In this document: piece by piece, positions 1-6,596 of the stretch
Position numbering within the stretch: the first letter of the stretch is position 1
How the letters are laid out: every line of letters starts with the position of its first letter
Source: UBA6544 sp049601975
GTDB lineage: Bacteria; Pseudomonadota; Alphaproteobacteria; UBA8366
Length of the DNA stretch: 6,618 bases
Reading direction: 5' to 3'
NCBI GenBank assembly: GCA_049601975.1
Contig: JBMYRC010000185.1
Location: forward strand, 1 to 6,618
Program-made: the position numbers and the translations under genes
Notes under the pieces: generated by a model
Databases searched by the model: none
Told to the model about the DNA's origin: nothing
The model's input: the letters and a program-made list of their open reading frames with translations, nothing else

Positions 1-425
1 GTTGCGATTGTCGGCGAAGAGCTTTGAGTGATTGATGCGGCGGTGGTGGAAGTCGAATACATCGAGCGCATTGTAAGCCCTGAATGTGTCCGTGTAGACG
101 ATGCTGTCCGGTTTCCCCTTTTCCTGCAAGATGGGAAGAAGCGTTTCTGTCTTGGCGTTCGGGGTGATCGCCGTGTAGACCTTCCCACCTCGCTTCAGCA
201 ATCCGAAGACAGCCACTTTGCCCGCGCCCCGCGTCCGCGCTTTCCTTTTCGAACGCCGCCGAAATAACTCTCGTCCGCCTCGACCTCGCCACACAATCGG
301 TAGCTCGGCAACTTGCTCGCAATCAACTGGCGCAGATGCATGAAAAAGCGGATCGCGGTGTTCGCCTGAACGCCAACGACTTCCGCCGTGGCGCGGGCTG
401 TGCTGCCCACCACAAAATGCTCCAT
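1..425 (-). pseudogene. IS1595-family transposase, partial and frameshifted
   Basis: DDE transposase fragment that would have catalysed cut-and-paste or copy transposition of an IS1595-type (IS1016/ISXO2-like) element. Reading leftward from 425, the first frame gives a helix-turn-helix-like start (MEHFVVGSTARATAEVVGVQ) and then the hallmark EVEADESYFGG segment with the first catalytic Asp, followed by RKGKRGRGA. Around 223-226 the frame is lost. The family sequence resumes in another frame, with GKVAVFGLLKRGGKVYTAI, then SIVYTDTFRAYNALD (second catalytic Asp), then HHRRINHSKLFADNRN, open to base 1. The third catalytic residue (Glu, usually in GIENFW) lies beyond the window. A stop at 195-197 ends the first frame. 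Upstream of the ATG at 425 there is an in-frame TAA at 435-437 and no SD, so the true N-terminus is uncertain too. Family assignment is confident; inactivity is inferred from the frameshift. Confidence 0.85.
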
Positions 426-628
426 CAGCTTACTTTAATTGTTTCGCCAAAGATAGTGACGCAGGAGTTAAATTCGGGTGTCAAAGCATATCAAGAGATA
501 AATAGGCCAATTTCTCCATGTTGGCCTGGGACCGTCCAGGCTCCATAACCCATCAGCTTTTGGTGGATCTTTTAAAGCCCGTATTTAAGCCCGTTCATTG
601 TTCTTATTCTAAAACGTTAAGGTGCGAA

Positions 629-964
629 GTGGCAGGGCCACACATTGAAGACACCGGTACTCCAGAGGAACTTGCACTATGCCGCGCCGCGATGGACCGC
701 GCGAGCGGCCGTTGGGATTTGAATCCTGTTTGGGAAGCGAATGTTATAAAGGCAAAGAAATCAGGTTTAACGGAAGAAAAGTGCCGCGAGCTGTTTATCG
801 TCGCCTCTGAAGCAGGTAAATTGAAGCCAATCTCTGCAACTAAATCAACCGACAATCGGAAAGTAATTCCAGCCGTTGCTGCCGTGAAATTGTCACCTGT
901 AACCGAGGGAAAGTCTCAAACATCTAAAAGCAACTGGGACGTCTGCTTTGAGGCGTACGAATAG
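629..964 (+). CDS. Small hypothetical protein, unassigned
   Basis: I do not recognise this protein. The GTG at 629 is preferred as start because AAGG (619-622) lies 6 bases upstream. An ATG at 518 in the same frame has no visible SD and would add 37 residues of unremarkable sequence, with a TAG at 503-505 closing the frame above it. From GTG the product is 111 residues. Residues 11-56 look protein-like: two cysteines (C18 and C52) bracket a helical stretch with GRWD (27-30) and AKKSGLTEEKC (42-52). The rest is a Lys/Ser/Thr-rich, probably disordered tail ending in NWDVCFEAYE. There is no signal peptide or membrane segment. The surroundings are AT-rich accessory DNA beside a broken transposase, so this may be the C-terminal remnant of a longer gene, or a chance frame. 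Confidence 0.4.
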   Translation: MAGPHIEDTGTPEELALCRAAMDRASGRWDLNPVWEANVIKAKKSGLTEEKCRELFIVASEAGKLKPISATKSTDNRKVIPAVAAVKLSPVTEGKSQTSKSNWDVCFEAYE

Positions 965-1006
965 AAAAAATATTTGGATTTGAAAAGTGGGAAGTTAGTT
1001 GGCAGT

Positions 1007-1040
1007 CCTCGCCCTATTCTGACGAAGCAAAAAGGCGAGG
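1007..1040 (+). terminator. Possible weak hairpin downstream of the small hypothetical frame
   Basis: A perfect 7-bp inverted repeat, CCTCGCC (1007-1013) and GGCGAGG (1034-1040), has a 20-base loop. It lies 43 bases past the stop at 962-964. The loop is long and the following bases (GTTTAACCCC) are not a U-tract, so an intrinsic terminator is only a possibility. The overlapping GGGTTTAACCC (1039-1049) is a second small palindrome. Confidence 0.2.
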
Positions 1041-1179
1041 GTTTAACCCCAAATCCTGTTTAAATCTTGTTGAAAAATCGCCACCCACAGAGAGGTGAGT
1101 GCGACTCAATTTAGTTTTGTAAGCGGCCATGTTAGCGCGCCCTAAGCCTACTCTTGCGCTTGTACATCGTAGCCATCCT

Positions 1180-1197
1180 AGAACCTTATAAGGCTCT
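1180..1197 (-). terminator. Hairpin downstream of the amidase gene, possible terminator
   Basis: In the minus-strand transcript this 18-base segment folds as AGAGCCT, a TATA loop, then AGGTTCT. That is seven pairs including one G-U, which becomes an A-C mismatch on the plus strand, so it is better paired in the amidase direction. It begins 77 bases after the amidase stop. No U-tract follows, so Rho-independent termination is not established. The core CCTTATAAGG (1184-1193) is a perfect DNA palindrome and could instead be a protein-binding site. Confidence 0.2.
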
Positions 1198-1273
1198 TAG
1201 CTACTTCAGCGCCAAGCAGAAAACGCCGAGGAAAGCGAACATTGGTCGATCACCGTCGTCTCGGTTCAGAATT

Positions 1274-2608
1274 TTATCCGGGCCTCTTATCATGCCAATC
1301 AGTCACACTCTGATACGCGCATCCCGCCTGCAATAGGAGCGGGTCATTCCACCACGCCGCTTGCAGCATCACGCCAGCCGGCAAACCATCCGTGGTAAAT
1401 CCACACGGTAGTGATAAACCCGGAATGGACGCCAACGAGCCCGCATAGGTCAGGCTCGCGGCGCGACCTGTGAGTTCGTGTAGATCGGGGGTATCTTCCA
1501 ACGGCAATGCTGGGACAGGCGTAGTCGGGCTGAGGATCACGTCGACGCCCTCGAAAGCCTCTCCAACCGTGCGCATCCAAGTCTCCTTGAACCGCATGGA
1601 CGCCGCATAATCAACACCTGGGATTTCGAGGCCTCGCTTCATTCGCTCGTAGATCGGCGCACTGAAAGCATTGGGCTCTTCGGTCAATCGTCGGCGATGA
1701 AAATTGGCTGCATCGCAATAAATTTGCACACAGACTTGCGGGAACGCTTGCTCCGCGCCCGGCAAATCAATTTTCACCAACTCGGCACCCAAACCTTCGA
1801 AAATATCCGCTGCATTTCTCACTGCGGTCTCGATATCCGGATCGATATTGTCGAAGAAGAAATTGCGCGGGATGCCAATTCGAAGCCCTTCGATACCGTC
1901 ATGAAGACCCGGTAGGAAATTACCAAAATCATGGTCGATGGAATGCGGGTCGCTCGGCTCGTAACCGACCGTCACGGCGAAGATACGGGCGACGTCTTCC
2001 ACGCGTCGCGCCATTGGACCAATGGTGTCATTCGCCACGCTGACCTGGGTCGCACCGGTATTCGGGACCGCACCATGGGTTGGGCGCAAGCCCGAGACAC
2101 CGCAGAACGAGGCCGGGATACGCACCGAGCCACCAGTATCGGAACCAAGCGCACCAACGCACATATCCGCCGCTAAGGCGGCCGCCGAACCGCCACTGGA
2201 GCCGCCGGGGCTTCTGCTCAAATCCCAGGGGTTCTTTGCATGCCCAACGACCGGGTTATGGGAACGAATGTCGAAGACCAACTCGCCAAGCGTCGCCTTG
2301 CCGACGATTACCGCGCCCGCCGCCTTTAATCGTTTGATGACTGGCGCATCATCGTTCGGCACCCGCTCCGACCAAAACTTAGCCCCGCTGGTGGTGCGCA
2401 CACCAGCCGTGTCGATGTTGTCCTTCACCGCCATCGGCATGCCGTGCAACAGGCCAAGCCACCGCCCTTCCGCCGCTGCTGCGTCCGCAGCTTCCGCATC
2501 CTCGCGAGCTTGTGACTCGGTTACAGTGATGAATGTCGTGAGGGCCTCGTTTTGCGCCTCAATCTTTGCAAGTCCCGCTTCCAGTTCTCTGATTGCCGCG
2601 CCGCTCAT
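1274..2608 (-). CDS. Amidase signature family enzyme
   Basis: Cytosolic amidohydrolase of the amidase signature superfamily (GatA, AtzF, fatty acid amide hydrolase and peptide amidase relatives). These cleave a C-N amide bond with a Ser-cisSer-Lys triad. The 444 residues show the catalytic Lys in GMPMAVKDNID (K62), the Ser/Gly-rich signature SPGGSSGGSAA with the probable cis-Ser S137, and GSDTGGSVRIPASFCG with nucleophile S161. The S137-S161 spacing of 24 matches the family. Length is normal to slightly short. It starts with ATG 3 bases after the subunit B stop, with GGAGGT (2616-2621) 7 bases upstream, so it is the last gene of the operon. GatA function in tRNA amidation is unlikely because no gatB or gatC neighbour is seen. 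The context suggests hydrolysis of an amide, carbamoyl or N-acyl intermediate linked to the ring-opening enzyme upstream. The substrate is inferred only in general terms. Confidence 0.93.
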   Translation of the reverse strand: MSGAAIRELEAGLAKIEAQNEALTTFITVTESQAREDAEAADAAAAEGRWLGLLHGMPMAVKDNIDTAGVRTTSGAKFWSERVPNDDAPVIKRLKAAGAVIVGKATLGELVFDIRSHNPVVGHAKNPWDLSRSPGGSSGGSAAALAADMCVGALGSDTGGSVRIPASFCGVSGLRPTHGAVPNTGATQVSVANDTIGPMARRVEDVARIFAVTVGYEPSDPHSIDHDFGNFLPGLHDGIEGLRIGIPRNFFFDNIDPDIETAVRNAADIFEGLGAELVKIDLPGAEQAFPQVCVQIYCDAANFHRRRLTEEPNAFSAPIYERMKRGLEIPGVDYAASMRFKETWMRTVGEAFEGVDVILSPTTPVPALPLEDTPDLHELTGRAASLTYAGSLASIPGLSLPCGFTTDGLPAGVMLQAAWWNDPLLLQAGCAYQSVTDWHDKRPG

Positions 2609-2611
2609 CGT

Positions 2612-4228
2612 TTAGACCTCCGAATATTCTAATATCGCGTCCCGGTTCTTGTCGGCATCGTCACGGTCCTGTACGCGGCCATACCCACCGCCGCCAGGCG
2701 TCGCGATGATCAATCGATCACCTTGCTTTACGATATGCTGTGCCTTCGGATCGACGGCCTCGCCATTTAGTTCCAATCGTCCAAGGGAACCTTCACCACC
2801 GCCGGCAATTCCAGGTGCGGAATGTTTCGTTCGCTCCGCCAGCATCGCCAACGCGGCCGGGGATTCGTTCAGGAACTCGAACTCGACTTCTTGTCCGAGC
2901 CCACCGCGATAACGCCCTTCACCACCGGAATTGGCCAGAAATCCGCGCCGATGAATGCGCATTGGCGCCAGCTGCTCTATCACCTCCGTTGGTGTCGAGG
3001 AAATATTCGAAGGCCAACTCATGCAGTTCTGCCCATCCGACTGATAGTTCGCCCCCATGCCACCGTTGAAGAAAAACAGATTGGCGAATGATTTGCCGTC
3101 CGGCTTCACACCCGCGAGGTTCACGCACCACAAGGGAGAACCGGTTCCCGCCATGAGTCGATCCGGCATCACCTCAGCTAAAGCGCCAAAGATCAACGCC
3201 GGGAGGAAATGCCCGATCAACGCACGCGAGCCTCCCGAAGCAGGGAATGACGGATTGAGGATAGAGCGTTCCGGAGCGAATGCGCTGATGGGAGCGACAG
3301 ACCCTTCGTTGTTGGGCAAATCCGGTGCCGCCGCGCATTTCACCGCATACGCGGTCATCGCATAGGTGTAACACATGGCGCAATTGATCGCCTTCGAGAC
3401 TTGCGGGCTGGAGCCGGTGTAGTCGGCTCGTACCTCGTCACCGTCGATGGTCACAGCAACCTTTAGCGTGACGGGAATGTCGATACCATCGGTCGGCATC
3501 TCATTCGTATAAGTGCCATCCGGCAACTCACTAATCGCTGCCCGCATGGCGCGCTCCGATCGGTCCTGAATTTCGGTCGCAAGCGGCGCCAGATCGTCCT
3601 GCCCGTACTGCGTCATCACTTCGCTAATGCGGCGTTCCATCAAGTCGAGCGCGGTCAACTGGGCATAGAGATCACCGACGACCTCATCCGGCGCGCGCAC
3701 ATTCTGTCTCAATAGGCGAAAGAAAGTCTCATCCGGCTCACCCGCCCGCATCAGTTTCATGATGGGAATTTGAAAGCCTTCCTCGAAAACCTCGCGCGGT
3801 TCCGGTGAGCGGATTTTACCGCCAATATCCGGCGCGTGCGCCGTCGACCCGGCGAACCCCACAACCTTACCACCGTGGAAGATCGGCTTGCCGACACTGA
3901 TATCCGGCAGGTGCCCCGTGCCCATCCAGATGTCATTGGTGATCAGGACGTCACCCGGCTTCAAATCCTCAACCGGGTAAACGTCAAGGAAATGCTTGAT
4001 GGTCGCGGGCAGGGTGGCGATGAATGACGGAATACTGTCTGTCGCCTGCACGAGGGAGCGCCCTGCGGCGTCGGTGATGACGCAGGAAAAATCGTGACTG
4101 TCGCGCACAACCGTCGAAAAGGAGGTGCGCACCAACGCCGCAGCCGCTTCATCGACGGTCGAAATTAGGCGGGTCCAAAGGACTTCGAGCGTGATCGGAT
4201 CGAAGGCGGTGTTTACGTCATTCGGCAT
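2612..4228 (-). CDS. hyuB: Hydantoinase B/oxoprolinase family protein (ATP-dependent ring-opening amidohydrolase, subunit B)
   Basis: Subunit B of the HyuA/HyuB (N-methylhydantoinase, 5-oxoprolinase, acetophenone carboxylase, caprolactamase) family. In characterised members subunit A phosphorylates the substrate or bicarbonate, and subunit B carries a metal site that completes ring opening or carboxylation. The 538 residues begin with the typical FDPITLEVLWTRL and continue with LVRTSFSTVVRDSHDFSC, then GDVLITNDIWMGTGHLPDIS, then GSTAHAPDIGG. They end with the Gly-rich PGGGGYG (511-517). By family analogy D46, H106, D109 and H131 are candidate metal ligands; this is inference. Length is typical. 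The ATG at 4228 has a strong SD, AGGAGG (4237-4242), with 8 bases of spacing. It lies 121 bases downstream of subunit A, an unusually wide gap for this pair and one that holds a repeat element. The stop is 3 bases before the amidase ATG, which favours translational coupling. Confidence 0.93.
   Translation of the reverse strand: MPNDVNTAFDPITLEVLWTRLISTVDEAAAALVRTSFSTVVRDSHDFSCVITDAAGRSLVQATDSIPSFIATLPATIKHFLDVYPVEDLKPGDVLITNDIWMGTGHLPDISVGKPIFHGGKVVGFAGSTAHAPDIGGKIRSPEPREVFEEGFQIPIMKLMRAGEPDETFFRLLRQNVRAPDEVVGDLYAQLTALDLMERRISEVMTQYGQDDLAPLATEIQDRSERAMRAAISELPDGTYTNEMPTDGIDIPVTLKVAVTIDGDEVRADYTGSSPQVSKAINCAMCYTYAMTAYAVKCAAAPDLPNNEGSVAPISAFAPERSILNPSFPASGGSRALIGHFLPALIFGALAEVMPDRLMAGTGSPLWCVNLAGVKPDGKSFANLFFFNGGMGANYQSDGQNCMSWPSNISSTPTEVIEQLAPMRIHRRGFLANSGGEGRYRGGLGQEVEFEFLNESPAALAMLAERTKHSAPGIAGGGEGSLGRLELNGEAVDPKAQHIVKQGDRLIIATPGGGGYGRVQDRDDADKNRDAILEYSEV
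2616..2621 (-). promoter_or_regulatory. Ribosome binding site of the amidase inside the subunit B gene
   Basis: GGAGGT on the minus strand overlaps the last codons of subunit B and lies 7 bases before the amidase ATG (2606-2608). It supports that start and indicates that the two genes share a transcript with coupled translation. Confidence 0.75.
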
Positions 4229-4346
4229 TCTTCAATCCTCCTAAAAGGTCCTCACCCTGAGCCTGTCGAACGGCGAAGCCGCGACCCGTGAGCTCATGCT
4301 TCAAAGAGCTCAACATGAGGTGATCAAGTGTAATAAGAACAGACAT
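4218..4346 (-). CDS. Small ORF of 42 codons bridging subunits A and B
   Basis: This short frame lies wholly in the hyuA-hyuB junction. It has a near-ideal initiation region: AGGAGG (4355-4360), part of the last codons of subunit A, then 8 bases, then ATG (4344-4346). The ATG begins 3 bases after the subunit A TGA. The frame starts MSVLITLDHLML and includes GRGFAVRQAQGEDLLGG. The latter is what the REP-like repeat encodes when read in this direction, so most of the peptide is translated repeat and not a conserved protein. The TGA (4218-4220) falls inside subunit B, giving an 11-base overlap with its start. I infer that, if translated, its role would be to carry ribosomes from subunit A to subunit B. 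No peptide function is proposed, and the frame may simply be tolerated by chance. Confidence 0.35.
   Translation of the reverse strand: MSVLITLDHLMLSSLKHELTGRGFAVRQAQGEDLLGGLKNAE
4249..4321. repeat. REP-like palindromic repeat element between hyuA and hyuB
   Basis: The left half contains TCCTCACCCTGAGCCTGTCGAA (4249-4270). The right half, read in reverse complement, begins CCTCATGTTGAGCTC, so the halves are a degenerate inverted pair matching at about 14 of 21 positions. Inside are two hairpins. One pairs GTCG (4265-4268) and CGGC (4271-4274) with GCCG (4278-4281) and CGAC (4282-4285), with a 3-base loop. The other pairs TGAGCTC (4289-4295) with GAGCTCA (4306-4312), with a 10-base loop. From memory, GAGCCTGTCGAA-type palindromes are dispersed in high copy in many alphaproteobacterial genomes. 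Only this copy is present in the window. Neither hairpin has a U-tract. The element could affect mRNA stability or relative expression of the two subunits. Confidence 0.65.
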
Positions 4347-4349
4347 CGT

Positions 4350-6437
4350 TCACCCCTCCTCTGGCAGATCGACAATAAGGTTCAATTGCTCATCCACCCT
4401 TGCGCGGGCGTCTGGCCCGAGGATCAACGTTGATTCGCTTTCCTCGACGATGGCTGGGCCTTCGAAGGCATACCCCGGTGTCATCAGGTTTCGATCGTAG
4501 ACCGGCGTTTCGATATACTCGCCGGCTTCGGGGAAATAGGCCGGCCGGGTCCCGGTCTTCGGCTCCGCCGTCGACGCACCGGTTTCGGATTTGAGATTGA
4601 CGCCGGGGACTTCAGCCGCCATCGATACCCGGATATTTATGATCTCCGGCTCTACATCTGGTGGTGTCCGCGCGAAGGTTTCGCGGTAGACTTCCTCGAA
4701 AGCGGCACGCAGCTTCGGCGCTGCATCTGCATTATAAGGCCCGGGCGGCAATTCCAACACAATCTCAAAGCCCTGCCCGGCAAACCGCATATCCGCCAAC
4801 CGCGTGACGGTAGCGTCGACCGGATCGAATCCGGTCTCCGCGATAACCACCGACGCCTCGCTTTCTAAATCCCGGTACTGTTGTTCGAGTGCATCCCAAT
4901 CCATTTCGCTGAAACGGCTCGCCACCGTTCCCGTGCGGTCGACACGAGCGGGAGCAATCAACAGTCCGAGCGCCGATGCCACACCCGCCGACGCCGGACA
5001 GATCAGTCGCTTCAAACCGAGCTTGCGGGCCACATAGTACGAATGAACCGGCCCGGCACCGCCGGTCGCCAAGAGGGTAAACTGGCGAACATCATGCCCC
5101 TGCTCCGCAATATGCACTCGGGCGGCCGAGACCATGTTCTCATTAACGACGTCGTGGATGCCCCAAGCCACTTCCGAAACCGAAAGCCCCAAGGCCCGCG
5201 CGAGGGGTTCCGCCGCTTTAGATGCCGCGTCACGGTCGATCCGCATGCTGCCGCCCGCGAAATAGCCGGGGTTGAGGTAACCCAGCAACAAATCGGCATC
5301 GGTAACGGTCGGCTCCGTCCCGCCGCGACCGTAGCAGACCGGTCCCGGCTCCGAGCCCGCACTGCGTGGCCCGACCTTAAGCAGTCCCATGCCATCGACA
5401 TGAGCAATGCTGCCGCCCCCCGCACCGATCTCTATCAGCTCGATCGTGGAGATATTCATCGGCAGACCGCTGCCGACCACGAAGCGTTTTTCGCGTGCCG
5501 CCTCGAAACTGTAGGAGACATGCGGTTGGCCGTCTTCGACCATCGCGAGCTTCGCCGTAGTACCGCCCATATCAAAGGCGAGGATGTTTTTCTCTCCCGC
5601 GGCACCACCGAAATGCGCCGCCACCAGAGCCCCCGCCGCCGGTCCGGATTCCAACAGCAACACGGGACGAGACTTCGCCTCTTCCACATGGGTCAGACCG
5701 CCGTTCGAGAGCATCATGAAAAACGGCGCATCAACGCCGAGCTTTCCAGCGTCTGCGATCAACGTGTCGAGATAACGTTGCGCCAAGGGTTTGACGTAAG
5801 CATTGGCCGACGTCGTGGACGCGCGTTCATATTCGCGAATTTCCGGCGACACATCGTGCGAAGCGGAAAGAAACAAATTTGGATGCGCCGCCTCGATGAC
5901 CTCCAAGGCCGCGTCTTCATGTGCCGGATTCGCATAGCAATGAAGAAATACGACAGCCAAGGATTCGACACCCGCAGCGACGAGGCGGTCCGCTTCCCGG
6001 CGCACCGCGTCCAGGTCGATGGGCGTCAAAACCGAGCCGTCGGGGCCCATTCGTTCGGGGATTTCCGCGCGTAGATGGCGCGGCACCAACGGGTCCGGTT
6101 TGGTGATAAAGACGTCGTAGAGTTCGAACTTCCGCTCCCGTCCAATTTCGACGGCATCGCGAAATCCGGCAGTCGTCAGCATGCCGGTCTTGGCGCCGTC
6201 GCGGGTGATGATTGAGTTGGTGAACAGCGTCGTCGCATGGACCATCCGCGAAAAATCGCCCGGCGACATTCCATCCGCACCAAGCAAATTGCGAATACCG
6301 GTGATAACGCCGCGCGACGGATCGTCCGGTGTCGTCAATTCCTTCGCTTTTACAATGCGTCCGGTCTCTTGATCGTAGGCGACGATATCGGTGAAAGTGC
6401 CGCCGATATCGATGCCGAGCGAGTATGTTCCCGCCAC
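4350..6437 (-). CDS. hyuA: Hydantoinase A/oxoprolinase family protein (ATP-dependent ring-opening amidohydrolase, subunit A)
   Basis: ATP-binding subunit A of the HyuA/HyuB family, an ASKHA-fold (actin/hexokinase-like) protein that uses ATP to activate a lactam, hydantoin, oxoproline-like ring or related substrate, working with subunit B. Residues are numbered from the alternative ATG at 6449 (699 residues). They show phosphate-1 motif GIDIGGTFTD (12-21), HATTLFTNSII (71-81), ESGPAAG (267-273), phosphate-2 motif FDMGGTTAKLA (292-302), IGAGGGSIA (341-349), adenosine motif ATGGAGPVHS (461-470), and the usual C-terminal VYDRNLMTPGYAFEGPAIVEE. The fold is complete and of normal length. I prefer GTG at 6437: GGAGG (6443-6447) lies 5 bases before it and the product would start just ahead of the ASKHA strand, whereas the ATG at 6449 has no SD. 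This is the first gene of the operon. HyuA proper, oxoprolinase A, and acetone or acetophenone carboxylase-type subunits cannot be separated from motifs alone. Confidence 0.93.
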   Translation of the reverse strand: MAGTYSLGIDIGGTFTDIVAYDQETGRIVKAKELTTPDDPSRGVITGIRNLLGADGMSPGDFSRMVHATTLFTNSIITRDGAKTGMLTTAGFRDAVEIGRERKFELYDVFITKPDPLVPRHLRAEIPERMGPDGSVLTPIDLDAVRREADRLVAAGVESLAVVFLHCYANPAHEDAALEVIEAAHPNLFLSASHDVSPEIREYERASTTSANAYVKPLAQRYLDTLIADAGKLGVDAPFFMMLSNGGLTHVEEAKSRPVLLLESGPAAGALVAAHFGGAAGEKNILAFDMGGTTAKLAMVEDGQPHVSYSFEAAREKRFVVGSGLPMNISTIELIEIGAGGGSIAHVDGMGLLKVGPRSAGSEPGPVCYGRGGTEPTVTDADLLLGYLNPGYFAGGSMRIDRDAASKAAEPLARALGLSVSEVAWGIHDVVNENMVSAARVHIAEQGHDVRQFTLLATGGAGPVHSYYVARKLGLKRLICPASAGVASALGLLIAPARVDRTGTVASRFSEMDWDALEQQYRDLESEASVVIAETGFDPVDATVTRLADMRFAGQGFEIVLELPPGPYNADAAPKLRAAFEEVYRETFARTPPDVEPEIINIRVSMAAEVPGVNLKSETGASTAEPKTGTRPAYFPEAGEYIETPVYDRNLMTPGYAFEGPAIVEESESTLILGPDARARVDEQLNLIVDLPEEG
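4355..4360 (-). promoter_or_regulatory. Strong Shine-Dalgarno at the end of hyuA
   Basis: AGGAGG on the minus strand is formed by the last sense codons of subunit A and lies 8 bases from the ATG at 4344-4346. It is at least as good as the site used by subunit B (4237-4242), though subunit B starts 118 bases further on. It either initiates the bridging small ORF or is a relic of an ancestral, tightly spaced subunit B start. Confidence 0.5.
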
Positions 6438-6442
6438 GTAGG

Positions 6443-6447
6443 CCTCC
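6443..6447 (-). promoter_or_regulatory. Ribosome binding site that decides the hyuA start
   Basis: GGAGG on the minus strand overlaps the upstream ATG (6447-6449) and precedes the GTG at 6435-6437 by 5 bases. Nothing SD-like precedes the ATG (the upstream bases read CCCCTCATTTGA), so initiation at the GTG is favoured. Confidence 0.55.
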
Positions 6448-6463
6448 ATTCAAATGAGGGGTC

Positions 6464-6493
6464 GTAAAATTTCATCATGGTACAGAGAGTCAA
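6464..6493 (-). promoter_or_regulatory. Tentative sigma-70-type promoter for the hyuA-hyuB-amidase operon
   Basis: On the minus strand TTGACT (6488-6493) is a good -35 match. An 18-base spacer leads to TTTTAC (6464-6469), a poor -10 matching 3 of 6 positions. Transcription would begin near 6457, giving a roughly 20-base leader to the GTG start. No operator palindrome is evident. The -10 is weak, so an activator or another sigma factor is possible, and the promoter may be wrong. Confidence 0.25.
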
Positions 6494-6596
6494 GCTGGAG
6501 CGCGTACCAAAAAAATCGAGCGGCGGCCTGCGCTTGCCGATCTCCGTCGTTCAAACCACCTATTAGAGACTGTCTGGATGACATGGGAGCAGCGAG

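Larger units (their letters stand above)
965..1273. other. Intergenic region without a convincing gene
   Basis: This 309-base stretch lies between the small hypothetical frame and the 3' end of the convergent amidase gene. It is AT-rich at its left end. I see no tRNA, CRISPR or supported reading frame. The 60-codon plus-strand frame starting at 1154 runs into the amidase 3' end, has no SD, and was rejected. Two weak inverted repeats (1007-1040 and 1180-1197) are listed separately as possible convergent termination structures. Confidence 0.6.

Noticed and set aside
28..548. Two plus-strand frames over the transposase fragment and its upstream DNA (28-267 and 336-548)
   Set aside because: They lie largely antisense to recognisable transposase sequence and have no motifs.
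1154..1336. 60-codon plus-strand frame in the intergenic region
   Set aside because: No SD, overlaps the amidase 3' end, and the sequence does not look like a conserved protein.
2022..2615. Plus-strand open frame of 197 codons antisense to the amidase
   Set aside because: Ser/Ala/Pro-rich shadow of the amidase coding strand without motifs.
4881..6074. Long plus-strand open frame (397 codons) antisense to hyuA
   Set aside because: It lies wholly opposite a gene with complete family motifs, has an Arg/His-rich composition typical of an antisense shadow, and shows no recognisable domain.
6509..6539. Seven-A run at 6509-6515 (U-tract on the minus strand) beside a CGGC/GCCG pair, as a terminator reading into hyuA
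   Set aside because: The stem is only 4 bp and is separated from the T-run, so it is too weak to call.
6534..6566. TTGCCG and TATTAG as a plus-strand promoter for the divergent gene
   Set aside because: The spacer is 21 bases, outside the normal sigma-70 range.
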